From contig NZ_LNNB01000009.1 of NCBI RefSeq assembly GCF_001747895.1, positions 682,001 through 746,000 of the forward strand: 64,000 nt of DNA. Direction: 5' to 3'. Numbering within the stretch: position 1 is the stretch's first letter; each line of letters opens with the position of its first letter. Below are positions 44,851 to 52,545 of this stretch, one piece after another. The notes under the pieces are model-generated. The model was not told the origin of the DNA. It was given only the letters and a program-made list of their open reading frames with translations, and ran no database searches. This DNA is from Staphylococcus equorum (GTDB lineage Bacteria > Bacillota > Bacilli > Staphylococcales > Staphylococcaceae). Both the position numbers and the translations under genes were made by a program.

Positions 44851-44891
44851 ACAAGGCATCTCCTTTCTAAAGATTTTAACGGCACTTTCAT
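44835..44891 (-). CDS. Upstream overlapping 18-codon ORF, toxin copy 2
   Basis: Same arrangement as in copy 1: ATG 44891 with GAGGTGGTG, sequence MKVPLKSLERRCLVWFQL, stop TAG within the toxin. Two residue changes against copy 1 (Thr to Ser, Arg to Cys) with the frame kept open. Confidence 0.5.
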   Translation of the reverse strand: MKVPLKSLERRCLVWFQL

Positions 44892-45045
44892 AAGCACCAC
44901 CTCACTTTATACTGAGATTAGCCACCATTTATCCAACTTGCTCGCTCTTATTTTACTATATTTTCTAATCTACTGACCATTACTTTTAATGACCTTTTTT
45001 CACTGCGTTATGATCAAAATATTTCAAACTGATAAGTATAGGATT

Positions 45046-45066
45046 AAAAAAGAACCCCGTCGCAAC
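45046..45066 (+). repeat. Left copy of a 21-bp direct repeat matching the tRNA-Arg terminator
   Basis: AAAAAAGAACCCCGTCGCAA plus C is identical to 49177-49197. Here only the left arm and loop of the terminator remain; the matching right arm is absent. The two copies bracket the SDR, yolD remnant, third toxin locus and DUF4352 gene. Confidence 0.8.
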
Positions 45067-45214
45067 TATCCTATTTCAACAAGTTTTATAATACCTATCT
45101 TTTCGAAAGTAAAAAACTTTTAGTTACTATACAAAAATCAATGTGTGATTCTAATACAGTAAGTATAAAAACTGAAAATTTATATATAGAGTCCAAAAAA
45201 TACAAAAATTATCG

Positions 45215-45248
45215 TAAAACCTAATTGAACCCACCTATTCAATTAGGT
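45215..45248 (-). terminator. Terminator of the SDR gene
   Basis: Minus strand ACCTAATTGAA pairs with TTCAATTAGGT around 8 bases and continues as TTTACG. Weak T-run. Confidence 0.65.
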
Positions 45249-45298
45249 GAGTTTAAAATGATATTTATCTAGTCATAATAGTAAAGAAAAGCACAAAA

Positions 45299-46039
45299 TC
45301 ACCAAGGAACAACGTCATTATTATTTGTAAAAGTTATATTTTTAATATTTTTACCTTTTTCTATTAAATCAATAACTCTTTTGATACCTACATCAATTGA
45401 GTTTGCTCCCATTTGTTTAGCAGTTTCTGGGTCTAGACCTCCAAATTCTGTGGCTACCATTCCAGGATCAACTAAATCTACAGTGATATCATAGCCTTCT
45501 TTTTCTAATTCTTTTGATAATTGAATAGAATACATATTTAAAGCTGCTTTTGATGATTGATAACCAGCGACACTTGCACCATATACGATTGAATCCTTAT
45601 CTAAAGCTGAATTAAGAGACCCCATCATACTAGACATATTAATGATTTTTGCTTCTTTCACTTTTTTGAGTAACGGTAATATTGCTGAAGTTACATTCAT
45701 AACTCCAAAAACATTAACATCAAACTCATTTTTCACTTTAGTGACATCAAGTTTAGATGGACTTGACGCTTCTAAAGCTATACCTGCATTATTAATTAAA
45801 ACATCTAAAGAGTTTATTTCTCGAGCTGCATTCTGTACAGAGTTAATATCAGTAACATCTAGTTGAACTGTAGTCACGGACAAGCCTTTTAACTTTAATT
45901 CTTTCACAATAGATTGACCATCTTGTAAACTTCTAGCACCTAAGATAACATGATAGCCTTTCTCCGCTAATACTTTTGAACTTTCTTTTCCCATTCCCCT
46001 AGTAGCACCTGTTACTAGTACTTTCTTTGGGTTATCCAT
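45299..46039 (-). CDS. Short-chain dehydrogenase/reductase
   Basis: A 246-residue classical SDR. The NAD(P) motif is VLVTGATRGMGKESSKVL (TGxxxGxG, about 8-25), NNAG follows at about 86-89 (DVLINNAGIA), and the catalytic Ser-Tyr-Lys are in INMSSMMGS and YQSSKAALN. An Arg after the glycine motif and GARS after strand 2 suggest NADPH preference. The substrate is unknown. AAAGGGG precedes the ATG. It is flanked by toxin-antitoxin copies on both sides. Confidence 0.88.
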   Translation of the reverse strand: MDNPKKVLVTGATRGMGKESSKVLAEKGYHVILGARSLQDGQSIVKELKLKGLSVTTVQLDVTDINSVQNAAREINSLDVLINNAGIALEASSPSKLDVTKVKNEFDVNVFGVMNVTSAILPLLKKVKEAKIINMSSMMGSLNSALDKDSIVYGASVAGYQSSKAALNMYSIQLSKELEKEGYDITVDLVDPGMVATEFGGLDPETAKQMGANSIDVGIKRVIDLIEKGKNIKNITFTNNNDVVPW

Positions 46040-46503
46040 ACTTTAAAATCCCCTTTTCATATTAACGTTACAAACATTTAATAATTTCCCTTTTGAACTA
46101 AATACAAACATTATCGCTTTATTGGCTTTCAGACTAAAAACTACTTACTTATTTTGTTTAGATTTGTGTATTTTTATAGTTCTCAATTTCAATGAATTTA
46201 CCTTTTCTGATATATAATCTCCTAGTACTTAGATAAATTACAGATTGACTTCATATATCAAAATTTTTAGACATACTTTAAAATGTTTTGGTTTCGAATA
46301 TTTTATTTATCTTTTGATTGATTTCTTTGAACACATTCATTACGCAATTTCGATTTGAAGAATATAAATTATTTTCAAATTCTTCAAGTTTTTTAAACTA
46401 TTTTATCTCCACAATATCTTTCAAATTAACCTTACTTAATACTATATCTACATAAAAATGTAGTATTTGTGTGTATGCATCTACTCTGTGCATATAACCT
46501 TCT
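46040..46503. other. Non-coding AT-rich gap upstream of the SDR gene
   Basis: No open frame, regulator gene, RNA gene or repeat that I can support. Probably holds the SDR promoter and decayed sequence. Confidence 0.4.
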
Positions 46504-46802
46504 TTAGTTTAAATATAAGCCATCAACAAAATATCGTAATTCTATAGATGGATCATGATACATTTTAAATATTAAAGTATCGTTTAAATCGTTCCACTGA
46601 TCATCATTTAGTGTATATCTATTTTATTTTGATCTTGTTTAAATTGATTTAACATTTCATATTGTTCAGGCATTGTAACGAATGGTGCCCACTTAACCAT
46701 GTCTTGTCCTTTGGGTATACGTGGTTTGAGATATTCTCTAGATATATTACAGTAGTTAGATTCATATTTATATTCACCAAGTGTGTTTTGGTTCATAATC
46801 AT
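46504..46802 (-). pseudogene. Frameshifted YolD-like gene
   Basis: From ATG 46802 (AGGTG upstream) the frame reads MIMNQNTLGEYK... and then SREYLKPRIPKGQDMVKWAP with FVTMPEQYEML, the conserved core of YolD-like proteins (SOS-associated, often beside DNA polymerase Y genes). It stops at 46608. The natural continuation, TLNDDQWNDLNDTLIFKMYH and on to LYLN, is in another frame and ends at 46504, so one or two bases have been lost or gained near 46610-46620. No polymerase gene is adjacent. Confidence 0.65.
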
Positions 46803-46915
46803 ATAAGCACCTGATGAACACAATAGAGCTTATGTTTTATTGTGTAAACAAAAATTAAACTTAATACTCTTACGATTACTATTACTTTTGCATTCGTACT
46901 TTTTCCTCCTTAAAA

Positions 46916-46943
46916 TAAAAAGCCGACATGACTATGCCGACTT
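46916..46943 (-). terminator. Terminator of toxin mRNA, copy 3
   Basis: Minus strand AAGTCGGCAT pairs with ATGTCGGCTT, followed by TTTTATTTT. It is the counterpart of 44149-44176. Confidence 0.7.
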
Positions 46944-46984
46944 AAACAATTGATAATATTTTTGTGTTGTGGTAATTTATAGAT

Positions 46985-47108
46985 AGAAAAAGGGCAACAC
47001 ACCATACGTGTATCGCCCTAGTGAGCCCGTTAAAAAGACGGTGGCCTCTGTATCTAGTTATAGTATAACCTTCTACTGCCAGCCAAAGCGAATAGAAGGT
47101 TATTTTTT
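46985..47108 (+). ncRNA. SprF/RatA-like antisense antitoxin RNA, copy 3
   Basis: Promoter TTGATA (46950-46955), 17 bases, TAATTT (46973-46978). The 5' half is as in copy 2. The terminator stem is quite different: AACCTTCTA / TAGAAGGTT with ATTTTTT (47067-47108). It ends at the toxin stop codon. Confidence 0.75.
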
Positions 47109-47207
47109 ATGGTTTAATTTGACAATTGTAACCACTAAACCTAACAAGGTAACGATGAACATACCGAAACCTAACATTAAGTGTAGCGCTTCTACAATTG
47201 AAACCAC
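47100..47207 (-). CDS. Type I toxin peptide, SprG/TxpA-like, copy 3
   Basis: A 35-residue peptide from GTG 47207, as copies 1 and 2 but with Met for Thr in the helix (LGFGMFIVTLLGLVVTI). AAAGGAG lies upstream. It is 2.36 kb from copy 2, on the other side of the SDR gene, in the same orientation. Confidence 0.82.
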   Translation of the reverse strand: MVSIVEALHLMLGFGMFIVTLLGLVVTIVKLNHKK

Positions 47208-47248
47208 ACAAGGCGTCTCCTTTCTAAAGATTTTAACAGTACTTTCAT
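47192..47248 (-). CDS. Upstream overlapping 18-codon ORF, toxin copy 3
   Basis: ATG 47248 with GAGGTGGTG, sequence MKVLLKSLERRRLVWFQL, stop TAG in the toxin. It is the copy closest to the SprG1 extension (LLKSLERRRL). Frame, length and stop are the same in all three loci. Confidence 0.5.
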   Translation of the reverse strand: MKVLLKSLERRRLVWFQL

Positions 47249-47327
47249 AAGCACCACCTCACTTTATACTGAGATTAGCCACCATCTATCCAACTTGCTC
47301 GCTCTTATTTTATCATATTTCTTTTTA

Positions 47328-47469
47328 CTACTTCTTCAAATCTTGTTTGATTTCATCCATCATTTTGAGCATCATATCACTCTGTTTATTGTGTTTTCAA
47401 TTCATCCTTTATGTCTTTCAAATCTTCATCACTTAGTTTCTTATAATTATTCCTAAACAAGTATTTCAT
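47328..47469 (-). pseudogene. Small frameshifted gene of unknown function
   Basis: From ATG 47469 the frame reads MKYLFRNNYKKLSDEDLKDI, then KDELKTQ and stops. In the next frame it continues plausibly as NKQSDMMLKMMDEIKQDLKK and stops at 47328, so a single base change near 47394 would give one charged helical protein of about 46 residues. No clear ribosome binding site is seen. It may be decayed. Confidence 0.35.
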
Positions 47470-47891
47470 TTAGATAAAATTTATAATTCCAGCCTTTATT
47501 TCATTATCTCGTTGCATTATTTAAAATTAAAATATACAATAAAAGTATAAAATACATTAAAAAAATTAAGGAATATAAGTTGAATTAAATAGCTGGTCGT
47601 ATGTTAGTTAATGAAGGACTTAATGTTGGATAAAGATAGCTACTCTTTTCATTAATAAGCAAAATCAAGTTATTAACAATACCATTGCTTTAGTCCTGTT
47701 AAATAATGCAGCATTAATTAACAAAGTCGTATTTAATAATAACACTAGAAATTGGTATCTTTTAATCCTTATTATGAGTACATCTATGTAAAAGATAATA
47801 ACAACTTTAGAGTTATTGGGAGAATTGTTCTTTAATACTCAGCATATTTTATGCTTTAGTATATATTTTAGAAGCAAAGGAGCAACTTAGA
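47470..47891. other. AT-rich gap upstream of the DUF4352 gene
   Basis: No supported gene. A short stretch near 47590 (reading GRMLVNEGLNVG then stop on the plus strand) looks like a coding remnant but cannot be assigned. The DUF4352 ribosome binding site AAAGGAG is at its end. Confidence 0.35.
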
Positions 47892-48917
47892 ATGAAACAA
47901 CATCAAGAAAAAATATCTCAATCAGAATGGGAAAAATACCAAGCATTTCAGAAGTACACAGCTAGTAAAAAAAGAAAAAATTGGCTTATTGGTTGTGGAG
48001 GATCTCTAATTTTAATTGTTTTAATTATTATTGGAATTTCAGCATGTACAGCCATTTTTGTAAATAATGATGAAAAAACAACATCTAGTGATAATAGCGA
48101 TAGCGATAAAAAACAAATATATAAATTAGGAGAAACTGTTAAAAATGGAAACTTAGAAGTAACAGTTAATAATGTTGAAACTGCTAAACAGGTCGGTCCT
48201 TCTATTTTACCTACAACACCTAAAGATACTTTTATCATTGTAGATGTGAAAATTAAGAATAAAGGGAATACTGCTTTAACTATTGATAGTAATATGTTTA
48301 AGTTAAAATCAGGTAAAAAATCATTAGAAGCAGATTCTCAAGCTTCTATCTCTGCCAATCAAAGCGAAGATGGATCTATACAAAATTCTTTCTTCCTTGA
48401 ACAGGTAAATCCAGATAGTATCACAGAAGGAAAAGTAGTTTTTGATGTTTCTTCTGAAATTATTAAAGCTAAAAACAATAAATTAGAAGTCTCTTCTAGT
48501 TTCTTCAGTATTAAAAGCGTAATTTTTGATTTGGGTAATATTAAAGAAATCGCAATGAATAATCAAAATGAACAGGAATTAAATAATTCAGTTATGAATA
48601 TATCTAATGAAAGAAATTCACTAGTCCAAACTACCAACAATAGAACCTTAGATTCTGATATAACCTCTGATAATAACCCACGTAGTCAAGTCGAAAGTCC
48701 TACCAAAAAAGAAAACAATAGTTTTAACTCAGAACTTAACTCACAATCAGAACAAGATAAAAATAAGACTGAAGTAGATGAACGCACAGATAATTTTTAT
48801 AATCAAGAACTAGATGAAATTAACACATCATGGATTGACGAAGATACTAATTTTTATGATGATTTTCCTCAGTCGAATTATGAAAAAACAGATATGCAAT
48901 CAAATGAATTAGAATAA
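47892..48917 (+). CDS. DUF4352-domain membrane-anchored protein with long acidic/Asn-rich tail
   Basis: A 341-residue protein. A charged cytoplasmic part (1-30) is followed by a membrane segment (about 32-55, NWLIGCGGSLILIVLIIIGI then SACTAIF), a Ser/Asp linker and a DUF4352 domain (about 75-195: YKLGETVKNGNLEVTVNNVE, DTFIIVDVKIKNKGNTALTI). The last 130 residues are Asn/Ser/Glu/Asp-rich without a fold. ISAC could be read as a lipobox, but its distance from the start argues for an uncleaved anchor. DUF4352 is an immunoglobulin-like exported domain; function unknown. AAAGGAGC precedes the ATG. Confidence 0.75.
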   Translation: MKQHQEKISQSEWEKYQAFQKYTASKKRKNWLIGCGGSLILIVLIIIGISACTAIFVNNDEKTTSSDNSDSDKKQIYKLGETVKNGNLEVTVNNVETAKQVGPSILPTTPKDTFIIVDVKIKNKGNTALTIDSNMFKLKSGKKSLEADSQASISANQSEDGSIQNSFFLEQVNPDSITEGKVVFDVSSEIIKAKNNKLEVSSSFFSIKSVIFDLGNIKEIAMNNQNEQELNNSVMNISNERNSLVQTTNNRTLDSDITSDNNPRSQVESPTKKENNSFNSELNSQSEQDKNKTEVDERTDNFYNQELDEINTSWIDEDTNFYDDFPQSNYEKTDMQSNELE

Positions 48918-49086
48918 TATTTAAGGGAAGTTCTTAAATCCCTATATATTTTTATTAAAAAGCACCTAGTGATTTAAATATAAAATTAAATATGCTTGAA
49001 ATATTTGATATATTATAAGTAACAATTCGTGATAACCATTCCACTTCCCACTCTATAAAGTAACTCATTTCAAATTAAATCCCACT

Positions 49087-49118
49087 ATACCAGATGTTAA
49101 TTCATCTGGTATTTTTTT
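49087..49118 (+). terminator. Terminator of the DUF4352 gene
   Basis: ATACCAGATG pairs with CATCTGGTAT around 6 bases and is followed by a T-run of seven. Confidence 0.9.
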
Positions 49119-49176
49119 GGTCATTTATCGTATCCCTATATATATTTATCTTTTTAGCTCTTTGAAAAAGAACCTA

Positions 49177-49212
49177 AAAAAAGAACCCCGTCGCAACGGA
49201 GTTCTTTTTTGA
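49177..49212. terminator. Terminator downstream of tRNA-Arg
   Basis: AAAAAAGAACCCCGT pairs with ACGGAGTTCTTTTTT around CGCA (one mismatch). T-runs on both strands. Its left arm and loop are repeated at 45046-45066. Confidence 0.85.
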
Positions 49213-49236
49213 ATAATATGTAATTTATTCTCTTAG

Positions 49237-49310
49237 TGTCCTGGGAGGGATTCGAACCCCCGACCGATGGCTTAGAAGGCCATTGCTCTATCCAACTGAG
49301 CTACCAGGAC
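49237..49310 (-). tRNA. tRNA-Arg(TCT)
   Basis: The minus strand folds into a complete cloverleaf: acceptor GTCCTGG/CCAGGAC with discriminator A, D-arm GCTC...GAGC, anticodon stem ATGGC/GCCAT with loop CTTCTAA (anticodon TCT at 49274-49276, reading AGA), T-arm GGGGG TTCGAAT CCCTC. The CCA end is not encoded. It marks the right edge of the accessory region. Confidence 0.95.
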
Positions 49311-49542
49311 ATATTCTTTTTGAACACAAGAATAATTATATCTAACTTAGCCTAATAAAGCAATACTCCAAGCATTAAAAATAAATATGATTTTTCACTA
49401 TAATAAACCTTTTATCTTATTTTCATACTTTTTTTGAAATTTAAATTAAAACAACCGCTGAAACTGCCATATTAATTATTTATTCTTTTTAATAATATAT
49501 AAGAGCGCATATTCATAATGACTCGAATATGCACTAATCATA

Positions 49543-50052
49543 TTATATACTAAATGTTTCACTATCAATTATATCGTGATTTCGATTACGGAAATTTAAT
49601 TTTGCGCTTTGTTCTTCTTCATTGATCAATAGCTCTGCATAAGTTTCTTCAACTCGGCTTCGTGATTGTGAAATACTACCAGGATTGATAACATGAACGC
49701 CGCCAATATTTTCATATTTTGCTACATGTGTATGACCATAAAAAGCAAATTTACAACCTAGCGCCGTAGCCTTTTCAGCTAATTTCATTCTTGTCCGATT
49801 AACGCTATATAAATGACCATGCGTGGAGAAAGCATGAATGCCATTTTTTTCTATTTTTTCTTCATTTGGAAATTCTGGAGAAAAATCTGTATTTCCTTTC
49901 ACTCTATGAAAATGACTTAGTTCACTATCATCATAAGCAAATTCAGAATCGCCTAAATGCAATGCAACATCTGCATCTTCATGATGATTGATGACATCAA
50001 AAAGCACGCCTTGTTCAGTGTGATTGTCACTGACTATAATCCATTTTGTCAT
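49543..50052 (-). CDS. yfcE: YfcE/MJ0936-type metallophosphoesterase
   Basis: A 169-residue metallophosphatase with all metal motifs: IIVSDNHTE (about 5), LHLGDSEF (about 31), VKGNTDF (about 51), STHGHLYSV (about 75) and FYGHTHVAKY (about 99). The family cleaves phosphodiesters such as bis-pNPP and 2',3'-cyclic nucleotides; the in vivo substrate is unclear. It overlaps the rdgB stop, so it is co-transcribed with murI-rdgB. Confidence 0.92.
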   Translation of the reverse strand: MTKWIIVSDNHTEQGVLFDVINHHEDADVALHLGDSEFAYDDSELSHFHRVKGNTDFSPEFPNEEKIEKNGIHAFSTHGHLYSVNRTRMKLAEKATALGCKFAFYGHTHVAKYENIGGVHVINPGSISQSRSRVEETYAELLINEEEQSAKLNFRNRNHDIIDSETFSI

Positions 50053-50633
50053 TAAGCATCACCTTCTAAATAGTGTTGTAACTGCTCTATTGCTCTACCT
50101 CTATGACTTATTTCACTTTTTTCCTCAACAGTGAGCTGAGCCATTGTTTTATTCTTGTCATCTATATAAAATATCGGATCGTAACCAAATCCATTTTCTC
50201 CAATTTTATTTAATGTGATTTTTCCTTGTACTGTGCCTTTAAATTGAACTGTTTCTTCATTCGGCGTACTCATGCTAATCACACATACGAACTGTGCACT
50301 ACGATCTGTTTCCCCGCCTAATTTGGAAAGCACTTTTTCTATATTAGCATCGTCATCTTTAGCTGTGCCAGCATATCGAGCCGAGTATACACCTGGCTCT
50401 CCGTTTAAAGCAAATACTTCAAGTCCACTGTCGTCTGCAATCACACGTTTGTTTAATGCTTTTGCCGCTGCTTCTGATTTTAATTTTGCATTGGCTTCAA
50501 AAGTATCACCAGTTTCTTCTACATCAAAATCTTCAATAATTTCAGAAATACCTACGACATTAAAATCTGGAAAAATAACTTTAAAATCATTTATCTTACC
50601 TTTATTATTTGATGCAATTACAATATCCTCCAC
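50052..50633 (-). CDS. rdgB: Non-canonical purine NTP pyrophosphatase (RdgB/HAM1)
   Basis: A 193-residue enzyme removing ITP, dITP and XTP from the nucleotide pool. Motifs: IVIASNNKGKINDF (about 4-17), VIADDSGLEVFALNGEPGVY (about 65-84), SARYAG and GFGYDPIFY (about 147-155). GTG start, with AGAGGG upstream. It lies between murI and yfcE, as in S. aureus. Confidence 0.94.
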   Translation of the reverse strand: MEDIVIASNNKGKINDFKVIFPDFNVVGISEIIEDFDVEETGDTFEANAKLKSEAAAKALNKRVIADDSGLEVFALNGEPGVYSARYAGTAKDDDANIEKVLSKLGGETDRSAQFVCVISMSTPNEETVQFKGTVQGKITLNKIGENGFGYDPIFYIDDKNKTMAQLTVEEKSEISHRGRAIEQLQHYLEGDA

Positions 50634-50650
50634 TATGATGTTCCCTCTTT

Positions 50651-51445
50651 CTATACTTCAATTTTTTCTACTTTCGCTTCCATATTTAACCATTCTTCAA
50701 TTATTCGTTCGATATGCTCTGTTTCACCAGTAGCAAAAAATCTATGCTCTGGGTGGGCTGTATAAGCAGCATGTTCATTACTAAACGTTAATAGTGCACT
50801 TACTTCACGTGCTGTCTCTAAACCAGAAGAAATCACCACTTTTTCGCCACCAAAATAATCGTTTATTGGCTGATAGAGTAACGGATAATGCGTACAACCT
50901 AATATAACAGTATCTGCATTACTATTCCTCCAATGTTTCAATGTTTGATGCACGATAATACTAGTTATTGTAGGATCTTTATAACGCATTTCTTCAACTA
51001 AAGGAACAAAGCCAGGACATGCAATACCAGAAACCTCTACATTAGGATTAATATTTTTAATATGATATCTATAAGCCTCAGATTTAATTGTACCTTCTGT
51101 ACCTAAGATTAAAACATCATTATTTTTTGTTGTCATAATTGCCGTTCTCGCACCTGGCTCAATGACACCAATGACTGGAATAGCTAATAATTTTTGTAAA
51201 TGTTTTAAAGCAACTGCAGTAGCAGTATTACAAGCAATAACAAGCATTTTTATATCAAATTCCATCAGCTTTTCAGCTAATTCTGTTGTGAATTTCCTAA
51301 CTTCTGCGCCTTCTCTTGGGCCATAAGGGCAACGTTTAATATCACCCAAATAATAAATTGTTTCGTGTGGTAGTTGGCGCATGATTTCTTTTGCTACTGT
51401 TAATCCACCGACACCCGAGTCTATTACACCAATTGGTTTCTCCAT
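50651..51445 (-). CDS. murI: Glutamate racemase
   Basis: From ATG 51445 it is 264 residues, starting [27 protein letters not shown] upstream fits this ATG better than the TTG two codons earlier. The two catalytic cysteines are in [12 protein letters not shown] (about 72) and [12 protein letters not shown] (about 184). It makes D-glutamate for peptidoglycan in the cytoplasm. First gene of murI-rdgB-yfcE. Confidence 0.95.
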   Translation of the reverse strand: MEKPIGVIDSGVGGLTVAKEIMRQLPHETIYYLGDIKRCPYGPREGAEVRKFTTELAEKLMEFDIKMLVIACNTATAVALKHLQKLLAIPVIGVIEPGARTAIMTTKNNDVLILGTEGTIKSEAYRYHIKNINPNVEVSGIACPGFVPLVEEMRYKDPTITSIIVHQTLKHWRNSNADTVILGCTHYPLLYQPINDYFGGEKVVISSGLETAREVSALLTFSNEHAAYTAHPEHRFFATGETEHIERIIEEWLNMEAKVEKIEV

Positions 51446-51661
51446 ATTCAATTACATCCTTATTCATTTGCTTGTCCTTTATTGTAGCACAGCCTTGATT
51501 TCAAAATCATTTATCAAGACTGAAATACAATATTATTTTTTGTTATACAGATATAATTATAAGATCATTAAAGATCTGACCACTAGTGGAATAATATGAA
51601 TGAGAGATAAAAGACTCTAGCCATATTCCATGTCTTTTCAAAATCCGAAGATCCTTAAAAT

Positions 51662-51703
51662 AAAAAAGACTTAACATCTGTTTTAAATAGATGTTAAGTC
51701 TTT
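51662..51703 (-). terminator. Terminator of the sdh operon
   Basis: Minus strand AAAGACTTAACATCT pairs with AGATGTTAAGTCTTT and runs into TTTTTT. Confidence 0.92.
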
Positions 51704-51721
51704 AGTTTATATTATATGTTA

Positions 51722-52543
51722 TTAATTGACTTGGTGATCTGAACCAAAGAATGATTTAAACATATGGAATGATGTTTCTCTATTTAATGCTGCAATCGAT
51801 GTTGTTAAAGGAATACCTTTAGGACACGCATTGACACAGTTTTGAGAGTTACCACATGCTTGTAATCCACCGCCACCCATTAAGGCTTCAAGACGTTCAT
51901 CTTTTGTCATTGAGCCTGTTGGATGTAAATTAAATAATCTAACTTGTGAAATTGCTTGTGCGCCAACGAAATCATTATTACTTGTAACGTTAGGACAAAC
52001 TTCTAAACATACGCCACATGTCATACATTTTGATAATTCATAAGCTGTTTGACGTTTTTTCTCAGGCATACGAGGTCCAGGACCTAAATCATAAGTACCA
52101 TCAATTGGAACCCAAGCTTTCATACGTTTCAAGTTATCGAACATTCTAGTACGGTCAACTTGTAAGTCACGAACAACTGGGAAGGTACTCATTGGTTCTA
52201 ATTTAATAGGTTGTTCTAATTGATCAACAATTGCAGAACATGATTGTCTTGCTTGACCGTTAATCACCATTGAACAAGCACCACATACTTCTTCCAAACA
52301 GTTCATATCCCAGATAACCGGTGTTGTTTTTTCACCTTTACTGTTAATTGGGTTACGTCTGATTTCCATTAAACACGCTATAACGTTTAAGTTTTCTCTA
52401 TAAGGAATTTCAAACTCTTCCTCATAAGGTTTTGATTCTTCTGTATCTTGACGTTTGATAATTAATTTGATTAATTTTTGGCTTGGTTGTTGGTTTTGTT
52501 CTTCTTGCGCTGCTGTTTCATTTACTTCTTTTGTATCTGCCAT
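51722..52543 (-). CDS. sdhB: Succinate dehydrogenase iron-sulfur subunit
   Basis: A 273-residue protein with an N-terminal 2Fe-2S domain (about 20-120: LEEVCGACSMVINGQARQSC) and a C-terminal helical domain carrying CMTCGVCLEVCPN (4Fe-4S, about 173-185) and CGNSQNCVNACPKG (3Fe-4S, about 229-242). It passes electrons from SdhA to the haem membrane anchor. It follows sdhA closely. The first residues (ADTKEVNETAAQEEQNQQPS) form a hydrophilic extension. Confidence 0.95.
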   Translation of the reverse strand: MADTKEVNETAAQEEQNQQPSQKLIKLIIKRQDTEESKPYEEEFEIPYRENLNVIACLMEIRRNPINSKGEKTTPVIWDMNCLEEVCGACSMVINGQARQSCSAIVDQLEQPIKLEPMSTFPVVRDLQVDRTRMFDNLKRMKAWVPIDGTYDLGPGPRMPEKKRQTAYELSKCMTCGVCLEVCPNVTSNNDFVGAQAISQVRLFNLHPTGSMTKDERLEALMGGGGLQACGNSQNCVNACPKGIPLTTSIAALNRETSFHMFKSFFGSDHQVN

Positions 52544-52545
52544 AA

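Larger units (their letters stand above)
48918..49236. other. Gap between DUF4352 gene and tRNA-Arg with two terminators
   Basis: Contains the terminators at 49087-49118 and 49177-49206 described separately. Nothing else is seen. Confidence 0.5.

Noticed and set aside
47008..47250. 80-codon plus-strand frame across toxin locus 3
   Set aside because: It coincides with the antisense RNA and the complement of the toxin; not open in copies 1 and 2.
45046..49197. Complete mobile element or prophage next to tRNA-Arg
   Set aside because: No integrase, transposase or phage genes in the interval; the repeat lies in the terminator and not in the tRNA 3' end, so only a scar can be claimed.
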